NCBI RefSeq assembly: GCF_005153485.1 | Contig: NZ_CP039740.1 | Location: 3,227,001-3,291,000 of the forward strand | DNA: 64,000 nucleotides | Source: Pseudolabrys sp. FHR47 | GTDB lineage: Bacteria; Pseudomonadota; Alphaproteobacteria; Rhizobiales; Xanthobacteraceae | Direction of reading: 5' to 3' | Shown: piece after piece, positions 48,818 to 56,701 of the stretch | How the letters are laid out: every line of letters starts with the position of its first letter | Position numbering within the stretch: the first letter of the stretch is position 1 | The notes under the pieces: generated by a model | Databases searched by the model: none | What the model was told of the DNA's origin: nothing | What the model saw: the letters and a program-made list of their open reading frames with translations, nothing else | Program-made: the position numbers and the translations under genes

Positions 48818-49452
48818 GGTTTGATCTCCACCAGCGGGATCTTCGGGATCGTTCCCGCCGCGAAAGCCGACAGATCGACCTCGAGATAATCGGTGTCGAA
48901 GCGCACCGGCACATCGAACAGGAAGCCCGCCGTCACCGCCTGTCCGTTCGCCGGGATATGCCCGGCGAGAAACGTGACGATTCCCGTTGCCGTATCGAGC
49001 GTGAACGCCGAACCGGCCACCTCGACACCTGCCACCGCGACACGCAACGATCCCGCCACCGGCTTCTCGATGCGTCTTTGATACGGCGCGTGAACGCCAC
49101 CATAGGTTTTCGTGAGCGCGAAGCTTGCGGTCTCGCCATCGCCCATGCCAATCACCTGGTCGAGCGCCGTCACGCTGGCGCCGGGCGCTGCGGAAGAATG
49201 ATCGAGCCGGTCGCGCCAACGAAAGCCGTGCAGCCGCCCGCGCCGCTCCTCGAAGAACTCGATCACCTGCGACAGCGCCTGATGCGTCTTGACGCCATAG
49301 CCGGCGTCGTAACGGCGGCGCGAATGCGCCCAGCGCGCGTTGCGCTCCTCGCGGCCCGAGCCAAGCGTCACCACATCGGTGCGGCGCTCGGGCCCGCCGG
49401 AGCTCTTGAGCGCGATGTCGAGCGGAAACAGCACCTCGTGAAATGCCGTCAT
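48814..49452 (-). CDS. GTA DUF2460 distal tail protein (gp12-like)
   Basis: 212 residues from the ATG at 49452 (MTAFHEVLFP); a GTG lies one codon earlier. Recognisable segments: ISLKS-like start, ERRTDVVTLGSGREERNA, and EFFEERRGRLHGFRWRD, characteristic of DUF2460 and of RcGTA gp12, the distal tail protein connecting tube and baseplate. It overlaps its neighbours on both sides by a few bases. Confidence 0.95.
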   Translation of the reverse strand: MTAFHEVLFPLDIALKSSGGPERRTDVVTLGSGREERNARWAHSRRRYDAGYGVKTHQALSQVIEFFEERRGRLHGFRWRDRLDHSSAAPGASVTALDQVIGMGDGETASFALTKTYGGVHAPYQRRIEKPVAGSLRVAVAGVEVAGSAFTLDTATGIVTFLAGHIPANGQAVTAGFLFDVPVRFDTDYLEVDLSAFAAGTIPKIPLVEIKP

Positions 49453-50015
49453 CACAAGTTCCTCTGCCCACGCGACACCGCGCGCGCGATCTGTCCAGTG
49501 AGGTAAGCCTCCGAACGGCGGAAGCTGCCGGCGTCCGGCGTCGCGATCTGCACCGTGATATTGGCGGCCGCGCCAGTGCCGCTGGCAATGCCGAGCCGTC
49601 CATCGGGTCCGCGCGACAAAGGCATGATCGCTTCCGGGCCGGCTTCGCCCGCGAGACCAAGTCCGCCGCTCATCGGAAAGTAGCTGGGGGCGCCGATCAC
49701 GCCGCCGGTGGCAAACGGCGTAATGCTCAGCGCCCCGCCGGTACTCTGCTCGACGCTGCCGGAAATCCCCTGCGTCACCGACTTGAACGCACTCTGCACC
49801 GCCAGCTTCGACAGGCTGAGCGCCACGTTCTTCAACACGTCGTCGAACTGCTTGCCGCCGGTCACCGCCTGGGAGAAAGCGCGCGTGATCAACGTCGAGA
49901 ATTGGCCGATGCTGACGCCGAGCGCATTGGTGCTGCCGGTCGTCTTGTCGATCGTGCCCTGCAGATCGCCTTCCACCAGGCTGGTGCTGTCGCTGAAACC
50001 GTAACTATCGCTCAT
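49452..50015 (-). CDS. GTA tape-measure protein (gp11-like)
   Basis: 187 residues, short because the GTA tail is short. N-terminal helical region with SIGQFSTLITRAFSQAV, a mid-region FATGGVIGAPSYFPMSGG, GEAGPEAIMPLSRG, and the conserved end SFRRSEAYLTGQIARAV. The FATGGV and GEAGPEAI stretches are typical of tape-measure proteins of siphophages and GTAs. ATGA overlap with gp12; 11-base overlap with the chaperone gene upstream. Confidence 0.93.
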   Translation of the reverse strand: MSDSYGFSDSTSLVEGDLQGTIDKTTGSTNALGVSIGQFSTLITRAFSQAVTGGKQFDDVLKNVALSLSKLAVQSAFKSVTQGISGSVEQSTGGALSITPFATGGVIGAPSYFPMSGGLGLAGEAGPEAIMPLSRGPDGRLGIASGTGAAANITVQIATPDAGSFRRSEAYLTGQIARAVSRGQRNL

Positions 50016-50193
50016 CGGGGTATCTCTTCATCAATGCGGCAAAGCCGTCGCGATCCAGCGGCGCGCGGCGGCCGGTCACGGCCTCGATGGCGTAAGCCAG
50101 CTCGCGCGGCGTCATGCGCCAGAACTGATCCGGCGGCAGCTTGAGTACACCGAGGCCGAAACCGATCGCCTCGCGCCAGGGAAAGGGGGTCAT
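50005..50193 (-). CDS. GTA tail assembly chaperone (small, gp10.1-like, rcc01693 family)
   Basis: 62 residues: MTPFPWREAIGFGLGVLKL, PPDQFWRMTPRELAYAI and a basic end. Such short proteins lie between gp10 and the tape measure in RcGTA-type clusters and are thought to be tail assembly chaperones. It overlaps gp10 by 4 bases. Confidence 0.88.
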   Translation of the reverse strand: MTPFPWREAIGFGLGVLKLPPDQFWRMTPRELAYAIEAVTGRRAPLDRDGFAALMKRYPDER

Positions 50194-50504
50194 GCGTCGT
50201 CGCCGAACGTCGCTTGAATGAGTGCCGCCGCGATGCGCACATAACCCTGCGCACCGCCATCGACGACAAGCCCTGCAACTTCGTCGTCCGTGATCGCCTC
50301 GCCGGCGCCGCGCAAACCGGCGCCGATGATGCGCGTCAGATCCAGCGCCTTCAGCCGCCCGGTGCCAATACGTTCGGTGAGCGCGACCAGATCGTCGGCG
50401 CCGAAAGCGCTCTCCAGTTCAGCCAGCGCACCGAGCGTCAGTACGAGCGTACGTTTGACGCCGCCCAGCTCGGCTTCGATTTCGCCGCGACGTTTGTTCG
50501 CCAT
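50190..50504 (-). CDS. GTA gp10-like tail protein
   Basis: 104 residues from the ATG at 50504. Family-like LGGVKRTLVLTLGALAELE and FGADDLVAL motifs (GTA_gp10 family). In RcGTA-type clusters this gene precedes the tail chaperone and is assigned to tail assembly. It lies 1 base after the gp9 stop, so it is co-translated. Confidence 0.92.
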   Translation of the reverse strand: MANKRRGEIEAELGGVKRTLVLTLGALAELESAFGADDLVALTERIGTGRLKALDLTRIIGAGLRGAGEAITDDEVAGLVVDGGAQGYVRIAAALIQATFGDDA

Positions 50505-50505
50505 A

Positions 50506-50913
50506 TCACGCCGCCACAAACGTCACTTCGCCGGCCGACTCCATGGCGACGTCGTAGGTTACTTCGCCATTGTGCTCGCCGGCGAATTCGAGGCTGACGA
50601 TCTGGAACGGCCCCTGCACCGTGCCGAAATCGGGAATGACGACCTGGTAATTCTTCACCGCGCCGTCGAAGAAGGTCTGGCGCATCAACGCGTCGGTCGC
50701 GGCATCCTTGAACAGGCCACGGCCCGACAGCGAGGCGCGCTTGACGCCCGCGCCGTCGAGCAATTCGCGCCAGCGGTTGGCGCTCTCGGCATGGGTGATG
50801 TCGACGGTCTCGGCGTTGAAGGCGAGCCGCCGCGTGCGCAGGCCGGCCACGGTGGAGTAGCCCTCGCCGTCGGCGATCTTGATCAGCAGGTCCTTGCCTT
50901 TCTGGGCGGTCAT
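50506..50913 (-). CDS. GTA major tail tube protein (gp9-like, TP901-1 family)
   Basis: 135 residues. The TP901-1-type start KGKDLLIKIADGEGY, followed by RTRRLAFNAETVDITHAES and LSGRGLFKD, matches phage major tail proteins, which polymerise into the tail tube. The gene order gp8, gp9, gp10 is that of RcGTA. Confidence 0.95.
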   Translation of the reverse strand: MTAQKGKDLLIKIADGEGYSTVAGLRTRRLAFNAETVDITHAESANRWRELLDGAGVKRASLSGRGLFKDAATDALMRQTFFDGAVKNYQVVIPDFGTVQGPFQIVSLEFAGEHNGEVTYDVAMESAGEVTFVAA

Positions 50914-50934
50914 CTTCTCTTCCTCATTTTGAAA

Positions 50935-51345
50935 TCACACCGGCTCGGTCACCGCACGGAAGCGCACCAGCGCGTGATAGGTGCGCCCGTCGGCCTCGCG
51001 CCGCACATCGGCGACGGCGAAGCGCAAGTTCACCAGGCGATGATCGCTGAGCGACAGCGGCGCATCGTCGAGCGCCTGCAAGAGCGCGCCGGCAATGACA
51101 TGCGCCTCCTTGTGACCACCCTGGCGCGACCAGGCATGCAATGTCAGCGTATGCTCGGCGCCCTCGCCGTCGCCGGTCGAGAAGTCGGCGATGCGCGCTT
51201 CGCCGAGCGTCACGTAGGGAAAGGCCGCGGCGCGCGGCGGTTCGTCGTAGACTTTCGGGCCGCCAAGCGCGGCGAGCAGCGCGCCGTCGGCAACCAGCGC
51301 ATCACGCACCGCCGCGCGCAGTGCCACGGAAGCAGGCGTTGTCAT
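50935..51345 (-). CDS. GTA DUF3168 tail-completion protein (gp8-like)
   Basis: 136 residues from the ATG at 51345; an earlier in-frame start overlaps gp7. DUF3168 features include YDEPPRAAAFPYVTLGE and THLHAWSRQGG-like THTLHAW (here LTLHAWSRQGGHKEA). The family closes the tail end at the head. Gap of 16 bases to gp7. Confidence 0.93.
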   Translation of the reverse strand: MTTPASVALRAAVRDALVADGALLAALGGPKVYDEPPRAAAFPYVTLGEARIADFSTGDGEGAEHTLTLHAWSRQGGHKEAHVIAGALLQALDDAPLSLSDHRLVNLRFAVADVRREADGRTYHALVRFRAVTEPV

Positions 51346-51361
51346 CTCACTATTCCTGGTT

Positions 51362-51688
51362 TCAGTCTTGCCGCTCTTCGGCGTCGATCTCGAGAAAGCG
51401 GCGGCGGCCGCTCTCGCGCACCGCGACGATGCGGTAGATATGCGCGCCATCGACAAGGCGATGCCGCGTCGTCACATCGCCGCGAAAGCGGATGACGATA
51501 CGCAGGCGTAACGCCGCCCCCAGCCGCTCGGCCTCGCTGTCGCCGCGCGCCGACAGCGGCGTGACACGGGCCCATAAGGTCGTCACCGCGACGTAGTCGC
51601 GGATGACGCCGCCCATGCCGTCGTCGGTCTCGCTCGGTTCCTGCAGGACGAGCCGACGGTCGAGCGCCCCGATGTCGATGGCGCTCAT
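51362..51688 (-). CDS. GTA head-tail adaptor (gp7-like)
   Basis: 108 residues from the ATG at 51688. Segments ALDRRLVLQEPSETDDGMGG, LWARVTPLSARGDSE and RHRLVDGAHIYRIVAVRE match phage head-tail joining proteins (SPP1 gp16-like / DUF-type adaptor). It overlaps gp6 by 4 bases (ATGA). Confidence 0.93.
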   Translation of the reverse strand: MSAIDIGALDRRLVLQEPSETDDGMGGVIRDYVAVTTLWARVTPLSARGDSEAERLGAALRLRIVIRFRGDVTTRHRLVDGAHIYRIVAVRESGRRRFLEIDAEERQD

Positions 51689-52251
51689 AGCGACAGCACC
51701 CGGTACGGCGCGATCAGCGATGCCACCGTCACCGGCAGTGCGGATACGGTGTCCGGCAGAAACAGCCCGCGATTTTCGTACCAATGCGCGGTGAGCAGTC
51801 GCACCGCGTGCCTCAGCGGCGCCGGCACATCGCTTGCCGCCTCGCCATAGCCGGCGGTCACATCGAGCTCGATGCCGGCCACGCTTCGGCCTGGCTGCGC
51901 CAGCGCCCAGGGCGCGAAGATGAGCTGCGAGCCGGCCTTGTCGACGACGAAGCTCTGTAGATCCGGCGTCGCCGCCGCGCCGTGATCGTCATAAACGCGC
52001 ACGGCATCGAGTGCGGCGAGCGGCGCCGGCAACACCTTGAGCCGCCCGTCGGAGGGCCAGGCGTCCAGCACCAGCCGCCACTGTTGCGTGACGAGCGCGC
52101 GCCGCGTTTGTGCCTCGACGTGAATGCGGGCCGAGGCGATCAGCGCGCCGATCACGTCGTCATCGTCGCTATGTTCGATGCGCAGGAAGGCCTTGGCCTC
52201 GGCAAGCGACAGCGGCTCGGCCGCTGGCGCGGTAAGGAGAATGGAGGGCAT
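51685..52251 (-). CDS. GTA head-tail connector (gp6-like)
   Basis: 188 residues from the ATG at 52251. LSLAEAKAFLRIEHSDDDDV at about residue 14 and IHVEAQTRRALVTQQW are typical of phage head-tail connector (gp6-like) proteins. Upstream the expected capsid gene is absent: a repeat and four cargo genes separate it from capsid at 55321. Confidence 0.93.
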   Translation of the reverse strand: MPSILLTAPAAEPLSLAEAKAFLRIEHSDDDDVIGALIASARIHVEAQTRRALVTQQWRLVLDAWPSDGRLKVLPAPLAALDAVRVYDDHGAAATPDLQSFVVDKAGSQLIFAPWALAQPGRSVAGIELDVTAGYGEAASDVPAPLRHAVRLLTAHWYENRGLFLPDTVSALPVTVASLIAPYRVLSL

Positions 52252-52271
52252 GGAGTGTCTCCGCATTAAAC

Positions 52272-52375
52272 CACCTCATGGTGAGGAGCCGCCTGAAACG
52301 CGGCGTCTCGAACCATGCGGTGCCCGGGCCTCGATCCTTCGAGATGGCCGCTTCGCGACCTCCTCAGGATGAGGG
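52272..52375. repeat. Palindromic repeat between gp6 and the trypsin-like gene
   Basis: Arms cctcatggtgaggag (from 52274) and ctcctcaggatgagg (to 52374) flank an inner region with tcgatccttcgagat. This is a dispersed intergenic palindrome style seen in Bradyrhizobium-like genomes. It marks the left edge of the first cargo block in the GTA cluster. Confidence 0.7.
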
Positions 52376-52407
52376 GAAAGGTTGACAAGTCGCGGCACTC
52401 AAGGCTC

Positions 52408-53178
52408 ATGCCTGTCCACATGCGCCTTGCATTTCTTCTGTCCGTCGCATTCGCGACACCGGCCTTCGCCATCAGCGGCAACGCACCACCGGCCTCTAGC
52501 TTTGCCGCGACCTCCATCGTGATGCTGGTGGACAGCCACGGCGGCCTCTGCACCGGCACGGCGATCGCGCGCGATCTCATCCTGACCGCGGCGCATTGCG
52601 TGGCGCGGCCGGCGACCTATCGCGTTCGCCTCACCAAGGAGAGCGGCCCCATCGAGGTCACGACCACACGCCGCCACCCGGGCTTCAACATGACGAACTA
52701 TGTGGCGAACCGCGCCACCGCCGATGTCGCGCTGGTGAAACTCAAGACGCCCCTGCCCGCGTCGGTCGTTCCCGCATCGCTTGGCGGCACGCGCCGCGTC
52801 GCCGTCGGCGAGATCATGATCGTCGCCGGCTTCGGCGCGACGCGCGACAACAACGAGCAAGGCGCGGGCGAGCCGCGCATGGCGCCGCTCGTCGTCACCG
52901 GCAAGCCCGGCAGTTTGCAAATTCGTTTGCAGGATCCGGACACGCGCAACGAGCGCGCCGGCCTTGGCAGTTGCACCGGCGATTCCGGCGGCCCCGCTTT
53001 CGGCCGCAAGGGCGAGAACGGCGGCGAAGTGATGGGCGTGGTCAGCTGGTCCACCGCGCCGAAGAACGAAGCCGGCTGCGGCGGCCTCACCGGCCTGACG
53101 CCGCTGCTCAACTACCGCGCCTGGATCGTCGACACCGCCAAGGCACTCGGCTCGCCGCTCTCTTCACCTCTCCCATAG
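52408..53178 (+). CDS. Secreted trypsin-like serine protease (S1)
   Basis: 256 residues from the ATG at 52408 (or 52420, MRLAFLLSVAFA). Signal peptide of about 20 residues. The triad is histidine in LTAAHCVA, aspartate in TADVALVKL and serine in GDSGGPAFG; the cysteines of the first and last motifs suggest disulfides. It is on the plus strand, opposite to the GTA genes that flank it. The stop codon lies inside a hairpin of the repeat at 53166, so its C-terminus was partly written by a repeat insertion. Confidence 0.88.
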   Translation: MPVHMRLAFLLSVAFATPAFAISGNAPPASSFAATSIVMLVDSHGGLCTGTAIARDLILTAAHCVARPATYRVRLTKESGPIEVTTTRRHPGFNMTNYVANRATADVALVKLKTPLPASVVPASLGGTRRVAVGEIMIVAGFGATRDNNEQGAGEPRMAPLVVTGKPGSLQIRLQDPDTRNERAGLGSCTGDSGGPAFGRKGENGGEVMGVVSWSTAPKNEAGCGGLTGLTPLLNYRAWIVDTAKALGSPLSSPLP

Positions 53179-53284
53179 GGAGAGGTCGACCGCCGCAGGC
53201 GGTCGGGTGAGGGGTTATTGCATTACGAGACTCACTTGCCCCCTCACCCCAACCCTCTCCCCCAAGGGGAGAGGGAGCGGGCCC
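53166..53284. repeat. Palindromic repeat ('PHPNPLPQGER' type)
   Basis: Begins with the perfect hairpin acctctccc-ata-gggagaggt (53166-53186), in which the protease stop codon sits, followed by cgaccgcc-gca-ggcggtcg and a cccctcacccc/ctctcc...ggagagg unit to 53284. Translated forward it gives the well-known PHPNPLPQGER artefact, which appears as a false extension of the next gene. Confidence 0.85.
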
Positions 53285-53394
53285 AGTTTGCCGCACGTCA
53301 TTTGGTTACAGTCGCCGTCACAAAGACATTACGCCGCAGTATCGCGCCGTCCGGCGCGCGGCTAGGGTGCGCGCCTCAATCGGAACCTGCGCCC

Positions 53395-54006
53395 TTGATC
53401 CCGACCGACCTCACCTCGTTTCTCGATCTCATCCGCCAGCACGGCGATGCGGCCTACACCTTCCTGTTCGCTTACGCCGCCTCGCACAGCCTGCTGTTCG
53501 GCCTGTTCGCCGGTTACGCGGCCTTCGCGGGCGCGCTCAAGGTTTCGACGCTCATTGTCGTGTTCTGGATCGGCAGCTTCCTCGGCGATGTGGTGCGCTT
53601 TTATCTCGGCCGCCGCTATGGCCCGCGCCTGTTCAGGTCGTGGCCGCGCCTCGCGAAGCTGGTCAACATCGCCGCCCGCCTCACCGACAAGCACGCGGTG
53701 CTGATGGTGTTGTTCCATCGCTATCCGCACGGCATCCGCGGCGTCGCCGCTTTCGCCTATGGCCTGTCGAACCTCACCTGGCCGACCTTCCTGGTGCTCA
53801 ACTTTATCGCCGCCGGCCTGTGGAGCGTGGCCATGGTCGCGGTCGGCTATGCCTTCGGCTCCGTATCGGAAAAGCTGATGAACGATGCCTCGTCGGGTTT
53901 CGGCGTGGTCACGCTCATCATCTTCCTCGGCCTGTCCTGGATCCTCAGCAAGAAGCTCGAGAATGTGGTCGAGGACAGCGCGCAGCCGGACGCTGGCAAG
54001 AAGTAA
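53395..54006 (+). CDS. DedA-family membrane protein
   Basis: 203 residues if the TTG at 53395 is the start. The frame opens at 53218, but that part encodes the repeat element and no family sequence. SNARE-associated DedA features: YAASHSLLFGLFAGYAAFAG, FWIGSFLGDVVRFYLGRRYG and MVLFHRYPHGIRGVAAFAYG, with about four hydrophobic helices. DedA proteins are undecaprenyl- or phospholipid-handling membrane transporters. Plus strand, downstream of the protease and opposite to the GTA genes. Confidence 0.87.
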   Translation: MIPTDLTSFLDLIRQHGDAAYTFLFAYAASHSLLFGLFAGYAAFAGALKVSTLIVVFWIGSFLGDVVRFYLGRRYGPRLFRSWPRLAKLVNIAARLTDKHAVLMVLFHRYPHGIRGVAAFAYGLSNLTWPTFLVLNFIAAGLWSVAMVAVGYAFGSVSEKLMNDASSGFGVVTLIIFLGLSWILSKKLENVVEDSAQPDAGKK

Positions 54007-54065
54007 CACTTCATTAACCATGCGTGCTAGCGCCCGCTTAACGCGGCGCGCCTAGCGTGCCCGGC

Positions 54066-54284
54066 ATGAGTTCCATCGGCATTTCCAGTTCGATCTCCGG
54101 CCTGATGGCCGCTTCGCAGACGATGCAGGCGTCGATGGTCAAAATGGCCAATGCCAGCGAAGGCGGCGACATGGCCGCCGCGCTAGCCGACATGATCACG
54201 TCGCAGGTCTCCTTCGCCGCCAATGCGCAGACGCTGAAGGCGCAGAGCGATGGGCTGGGGCAATTGCTCGACGTGATGGCGTAA
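54066..54284 (+). CDS. Small putative flagellar/motility protein
   Basis: 72 residues from the ATG at 54066 (a GTG at 54057 is an alternative). Start MSSIGISSSISGLMAASQTM. The ending (SQVSFAANAQTLKAQSDGLGQLLDV) resembles the C-terminal helix of flagellar rod/hook proteins and the small YjfB-like motility family. No flagellar genes are nearby; it could be cargo in this interrupted region. Confidence 0.6.
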   Translation: MSSIGISSSISGLMAASQTMQASMVKMANASEGGDMAAALADMITSQVSFAANAQTLKAQSDGLGQLLDVMA

Positions 54285-54410
54285 GCCTACCAACCGCACC
54301 TCAAAAAATCTTTGGAGGAAGCTAGCCCAGCGCATCGGACAACCTTGCGTTGCGCACCTGCAACATTATGCTCGCGGTGCCCGAGTTAACCTAAAGCGGT
54401 TTTTACAACG

Positions 54411-55250
54411 ATGAGCCCTCCCAAAAAACTTTGCTTCGTGGTCGGCCCAATTGGCCGGGTTGGCACTCCGGAACGCATTCATGCCGACTGGCTGAACGAA
54501 GGAATTATAAAGCCACTTTTTAAGGAGCACTTCGAGTCGTTCTCAACAGTCCGTGCCGATGAAATATCGGTGCCCGGCATGATAGATGCGCAAGTTATAA
54601 ATCACCTTTTCGATGCAGAATTGGTGATCTCGGATATGAGCTTTCGAAACGCCAATGCCTTTTACGAGATGGGAATTAGACACGCTGTCCAGAAGCCGAT
54701 TATCCATATGTACAAATCGGGAGAAGAAATCCCATTCGACGTTCAGCCATATCGCGCAATCGAATTTGCACTCACCCACCCCTCAGATCTAGTGCGAGCG
54801 AAAGAAGCATTGAGAGTTGCCATCGAGCGCGCATTGGACGCCGCCTACAAACCAGACAATCCGGTAATTCGCGCGCGAGGATTTGCTGAACTTGAGAAAA
54901 CCGCAACTCCACCAGAGAAGGCGCTCCTCGATAGACTTTCTCTTATAGAAACAAGGTTGAGCAGCCTTGCTACTAAATCGACCAGAGCTCCAAGACGCGC
55001 ACCGAAAAATTATGACCAAATTTTTTGGATCTATGGCACAGAAAAGATCACAAGCGAACAGTTCAATGAATTCGTGAACGTAGCACTAGATTTCATGTCA
55101 CCAAAAAGCATCCAGTTGAGCCAATCAGACGGCACCATTGAGATCGAACTGGACGTCGAAAAAAAAGAAGCCATCATGTCACTCCTAAACCACACGATGC
55201 CAGAAAAATTACCTTGGTTCAAAGAAGCTTCAGATAGCATCCCATTTTAA
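54411..55250 (+). CDS. Deoxyribosyltransferase-like protein, possible nucleotide sensor (cargo gene)
   Basis: 279 residues. The N-terminal half (about 1-140) starts with FVVGPIGRVGTPERIHADW and continues with PGMIDAQVINHLFDAELVISDMS and NANAFYEMGIRHA, then KPIIHMYKSGEEIPFD. This pattern (strand-GPxG, DxS, N-AF-YE-G) is typical of nucleoside 2-deoxyribosyltransferase-like and TIR-like domains used to bind or cleave nucleotides or NAD, often in defence or stress proteins. The second half has no recognised domain. The gene is AT-richer than its neighbours and opposite in strand to capsid, consistent with transfer. Function is inferred. Confidence 0.65.
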   Translation: MSPPKKLCFVVGPIGRVGTPERIHADWLNEGIIKPLFKEHFESFSTVRADEISVPGMIDAQVINHLFDAELVISDMSFRNANAFYEMGIRHAVQKPIIHMYKSGEEIPFDVQPYRAIEFALTHPSDLVRAKEALRVAIERALDAAYKPDNPVIRARGFAELEKTATPPEKALLDRLSLIETRLSSLATKSTRAPRRAPKNYDQIFWIYGTEKITSEQFNEFVNVALDFMSPKSIQLSQSDGTIEIELDVEKKEAIMSLLNHTMPEKLPWFKEASDSIPF

Positions 55251-55320
55251 ATATCGAAATTGTCGGGACAGACATTCAGCCATCTCAGGATGACGGCTGG
55301 ATGCCTGAGGTCCCAAAATT

Positions 55321-56592
55321 TCAGCTCGCCGCGAACTTCATCAGCTTGATGGCGTCGAAGTCCTGCACGCCGCCGCCGACCCGCTTGGTCGTGTAGAACA
55401 GCACATAGGGCTTGGCCGAATAGGGATCGCGCAGCACGCTCACCCCGGCGCGATCGACGATCAGATAGCCGCGGCCGAAATCGCCGAAGGCGATCGACAG
55501 CGAATTGGCGGCGATGTCCGGCATGTCCTCGGCTTCCACCAGCGGGAAGGACATCAGCGAGGCGCGCCCATCCGCCACCGCCGGCGGCTGCCACAGATAC
55601 TGCCCGGTCGAGTCCTTGAATTTGCGGACGCTCGCCTGCGTCTTGCGGTTCATGACGAAATGCGCGTTCTGCCGGAAGCCTGCCTTGAGCGCATAGATGA
55701 GATCGACCAGCGTGTCGGACGGGTTCGAGCCGGCGAAAGCGCCGGCCGCGCCGGAGGCGAGATAGCCGAGATTGCCCCAGCTCCAGGACGCGTTCGCCAC
55801 GGTGTCATAGCTGAGAAAACCCTTCGGCTTGTTCGAGCCGTCGCCGGAAACGAACGCCGCGCCCTCCTGCGCCGCGAACACGGCTTCCACTTCCTGCGCC
55901 AGCCACTCGTCGATGTTCACCGCCGAGTCCTCGAGCAAGGTCGCGGTCGCCGCCGGCATGGCGTAGAGCTCCATGGCCGGGAACGACAACAGATCGAGCG
56001 TCGGCGACGCCGTCTGCGTGCGCGCGTCGGTCTCGCCGACCCAGCCGACCGCGGGGCCGGCGGTCATCATCGGCTTCTTGTAGACATTGGAGGAGATGGT
56101 GCGCACGGCGGCGATGGAGCGGATCGGCGAGATCTCGGTGAGGCGCTTGCCGATCTCGGCTTCGATTTCCACCGGCACGGTGTAGCCGCCGTCGGCATTG
56201 GAGCCGATCGACATCGCCTTCGCTTCAAGTGCTGCGAGGCCCGCGGCATCGCCGCCGCGCATATAGGCATCGAAGGCCTGTTTGTGCTCGAGCGCGTGCG
56301 CGCTGCGCGCCGCCTTCTGCTCGGCCCCGAACGCCGGGCGCGCCGACTTCAACACCATGTCGTCGAGCTTGCGCTGCTGGGCGTCGATGGCGGCATTGAT
56401 GCGCGCGAGCTTGTCCTCGACCAGCGCATCGCCGGCGCGCTTCTGCTCGAGCGCCAAGCGCTCGTCATTGCTCTCCTTGAAGGCCTCGAAGGCGCGCATC
56501 ATCTCGGCATGCGTCACCACCGCGTCGTGCGGGATGCCCGACTTGGTCTCGTAAGATTTGGTTTCCAGCGTGGTCGTCTCGATATCCATCAT
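55321..56592 (-). CDS. GTA major capsid protein (gp5-like, HK97 fold)
   Basis: 423 residues from the ATG at 56592. A helical N-terminal delta-type region with coiled coil (residues ~30-85) precedes the HK97 body; RIDAAIDAQQ-like LARINAAIDAQQRKLDD. HK97-type segments are GYTVPVEIEAEIGKRL, RTISSNVYKKPM, QEVEAVFAAQEGAAFVSGDG and DSTGQYLWQP. The prohead protease at 62769 would remove the N-terminal part. It is separated from both gp6 and the protease by cargo genes, unlike a normal GTA. Confidence 0.96.
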   Translation of the reverse strand: MMDIETTTLETKSYETKSGIPHDAVVTHAEMMRAFEAFKESNDERLALEQKRAGDALVEDKLARINAAIDAQQRKLDDMVLKSARPAFGAEQKAARSAHALEHKQAFDAYMRGGDAAGLAALEAKAMSIGSNADGGYTVPVEIEAEIGKRLTEISPIRSIAAVRTISSNVYKKPMMTAGPAVGWVGETDARTQTASPTLDLLSFPAMELYAMPAATATLLEDSAVNIDEWLAQEVEAVFAAQEGAAFVSGDGSNKPKGFLSYDTVANASWSWGNLGYLASGAAGAFAGSNPSDTLVDLIYALKAGFRQNAHFVMNRKTQASVRKFKDSTGQYLWQPPAVADGRASLMSFPLVEAEDMPDIAANSLSIAFGDFGRGYLIVDRAGVSVLRDPYSAKPYVLFYTTKRVGGGVQDFDAIKLMKFAAS

Positions 56593-56701
56593 GGTTCTCC
56601 TGTTGAATGGATGTCTCTGGTGCAATGGCAAAACTTCGCTATCCTCGCGCGGCCGGCGCCGGGCGAGCGACAAGAACGGCGCGTGAAAGAGGAAACGTTC
56701 A

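Noticed and set aside
47927..49660. 577-codon version of gp13
   Set aside because: The first ~280 residues are out-of-frame shadow of gp12; the ATG at 48817 with a 4-base overlap is the standard GTA start.
53218..53394. N-terminal extension of the DedA gene reading PHPNPLPQGER
   Set aside because: This is the translation of a dispersed palindromic repeat, a known annotation artefact; the family sequence begins after the TTG at 53395.
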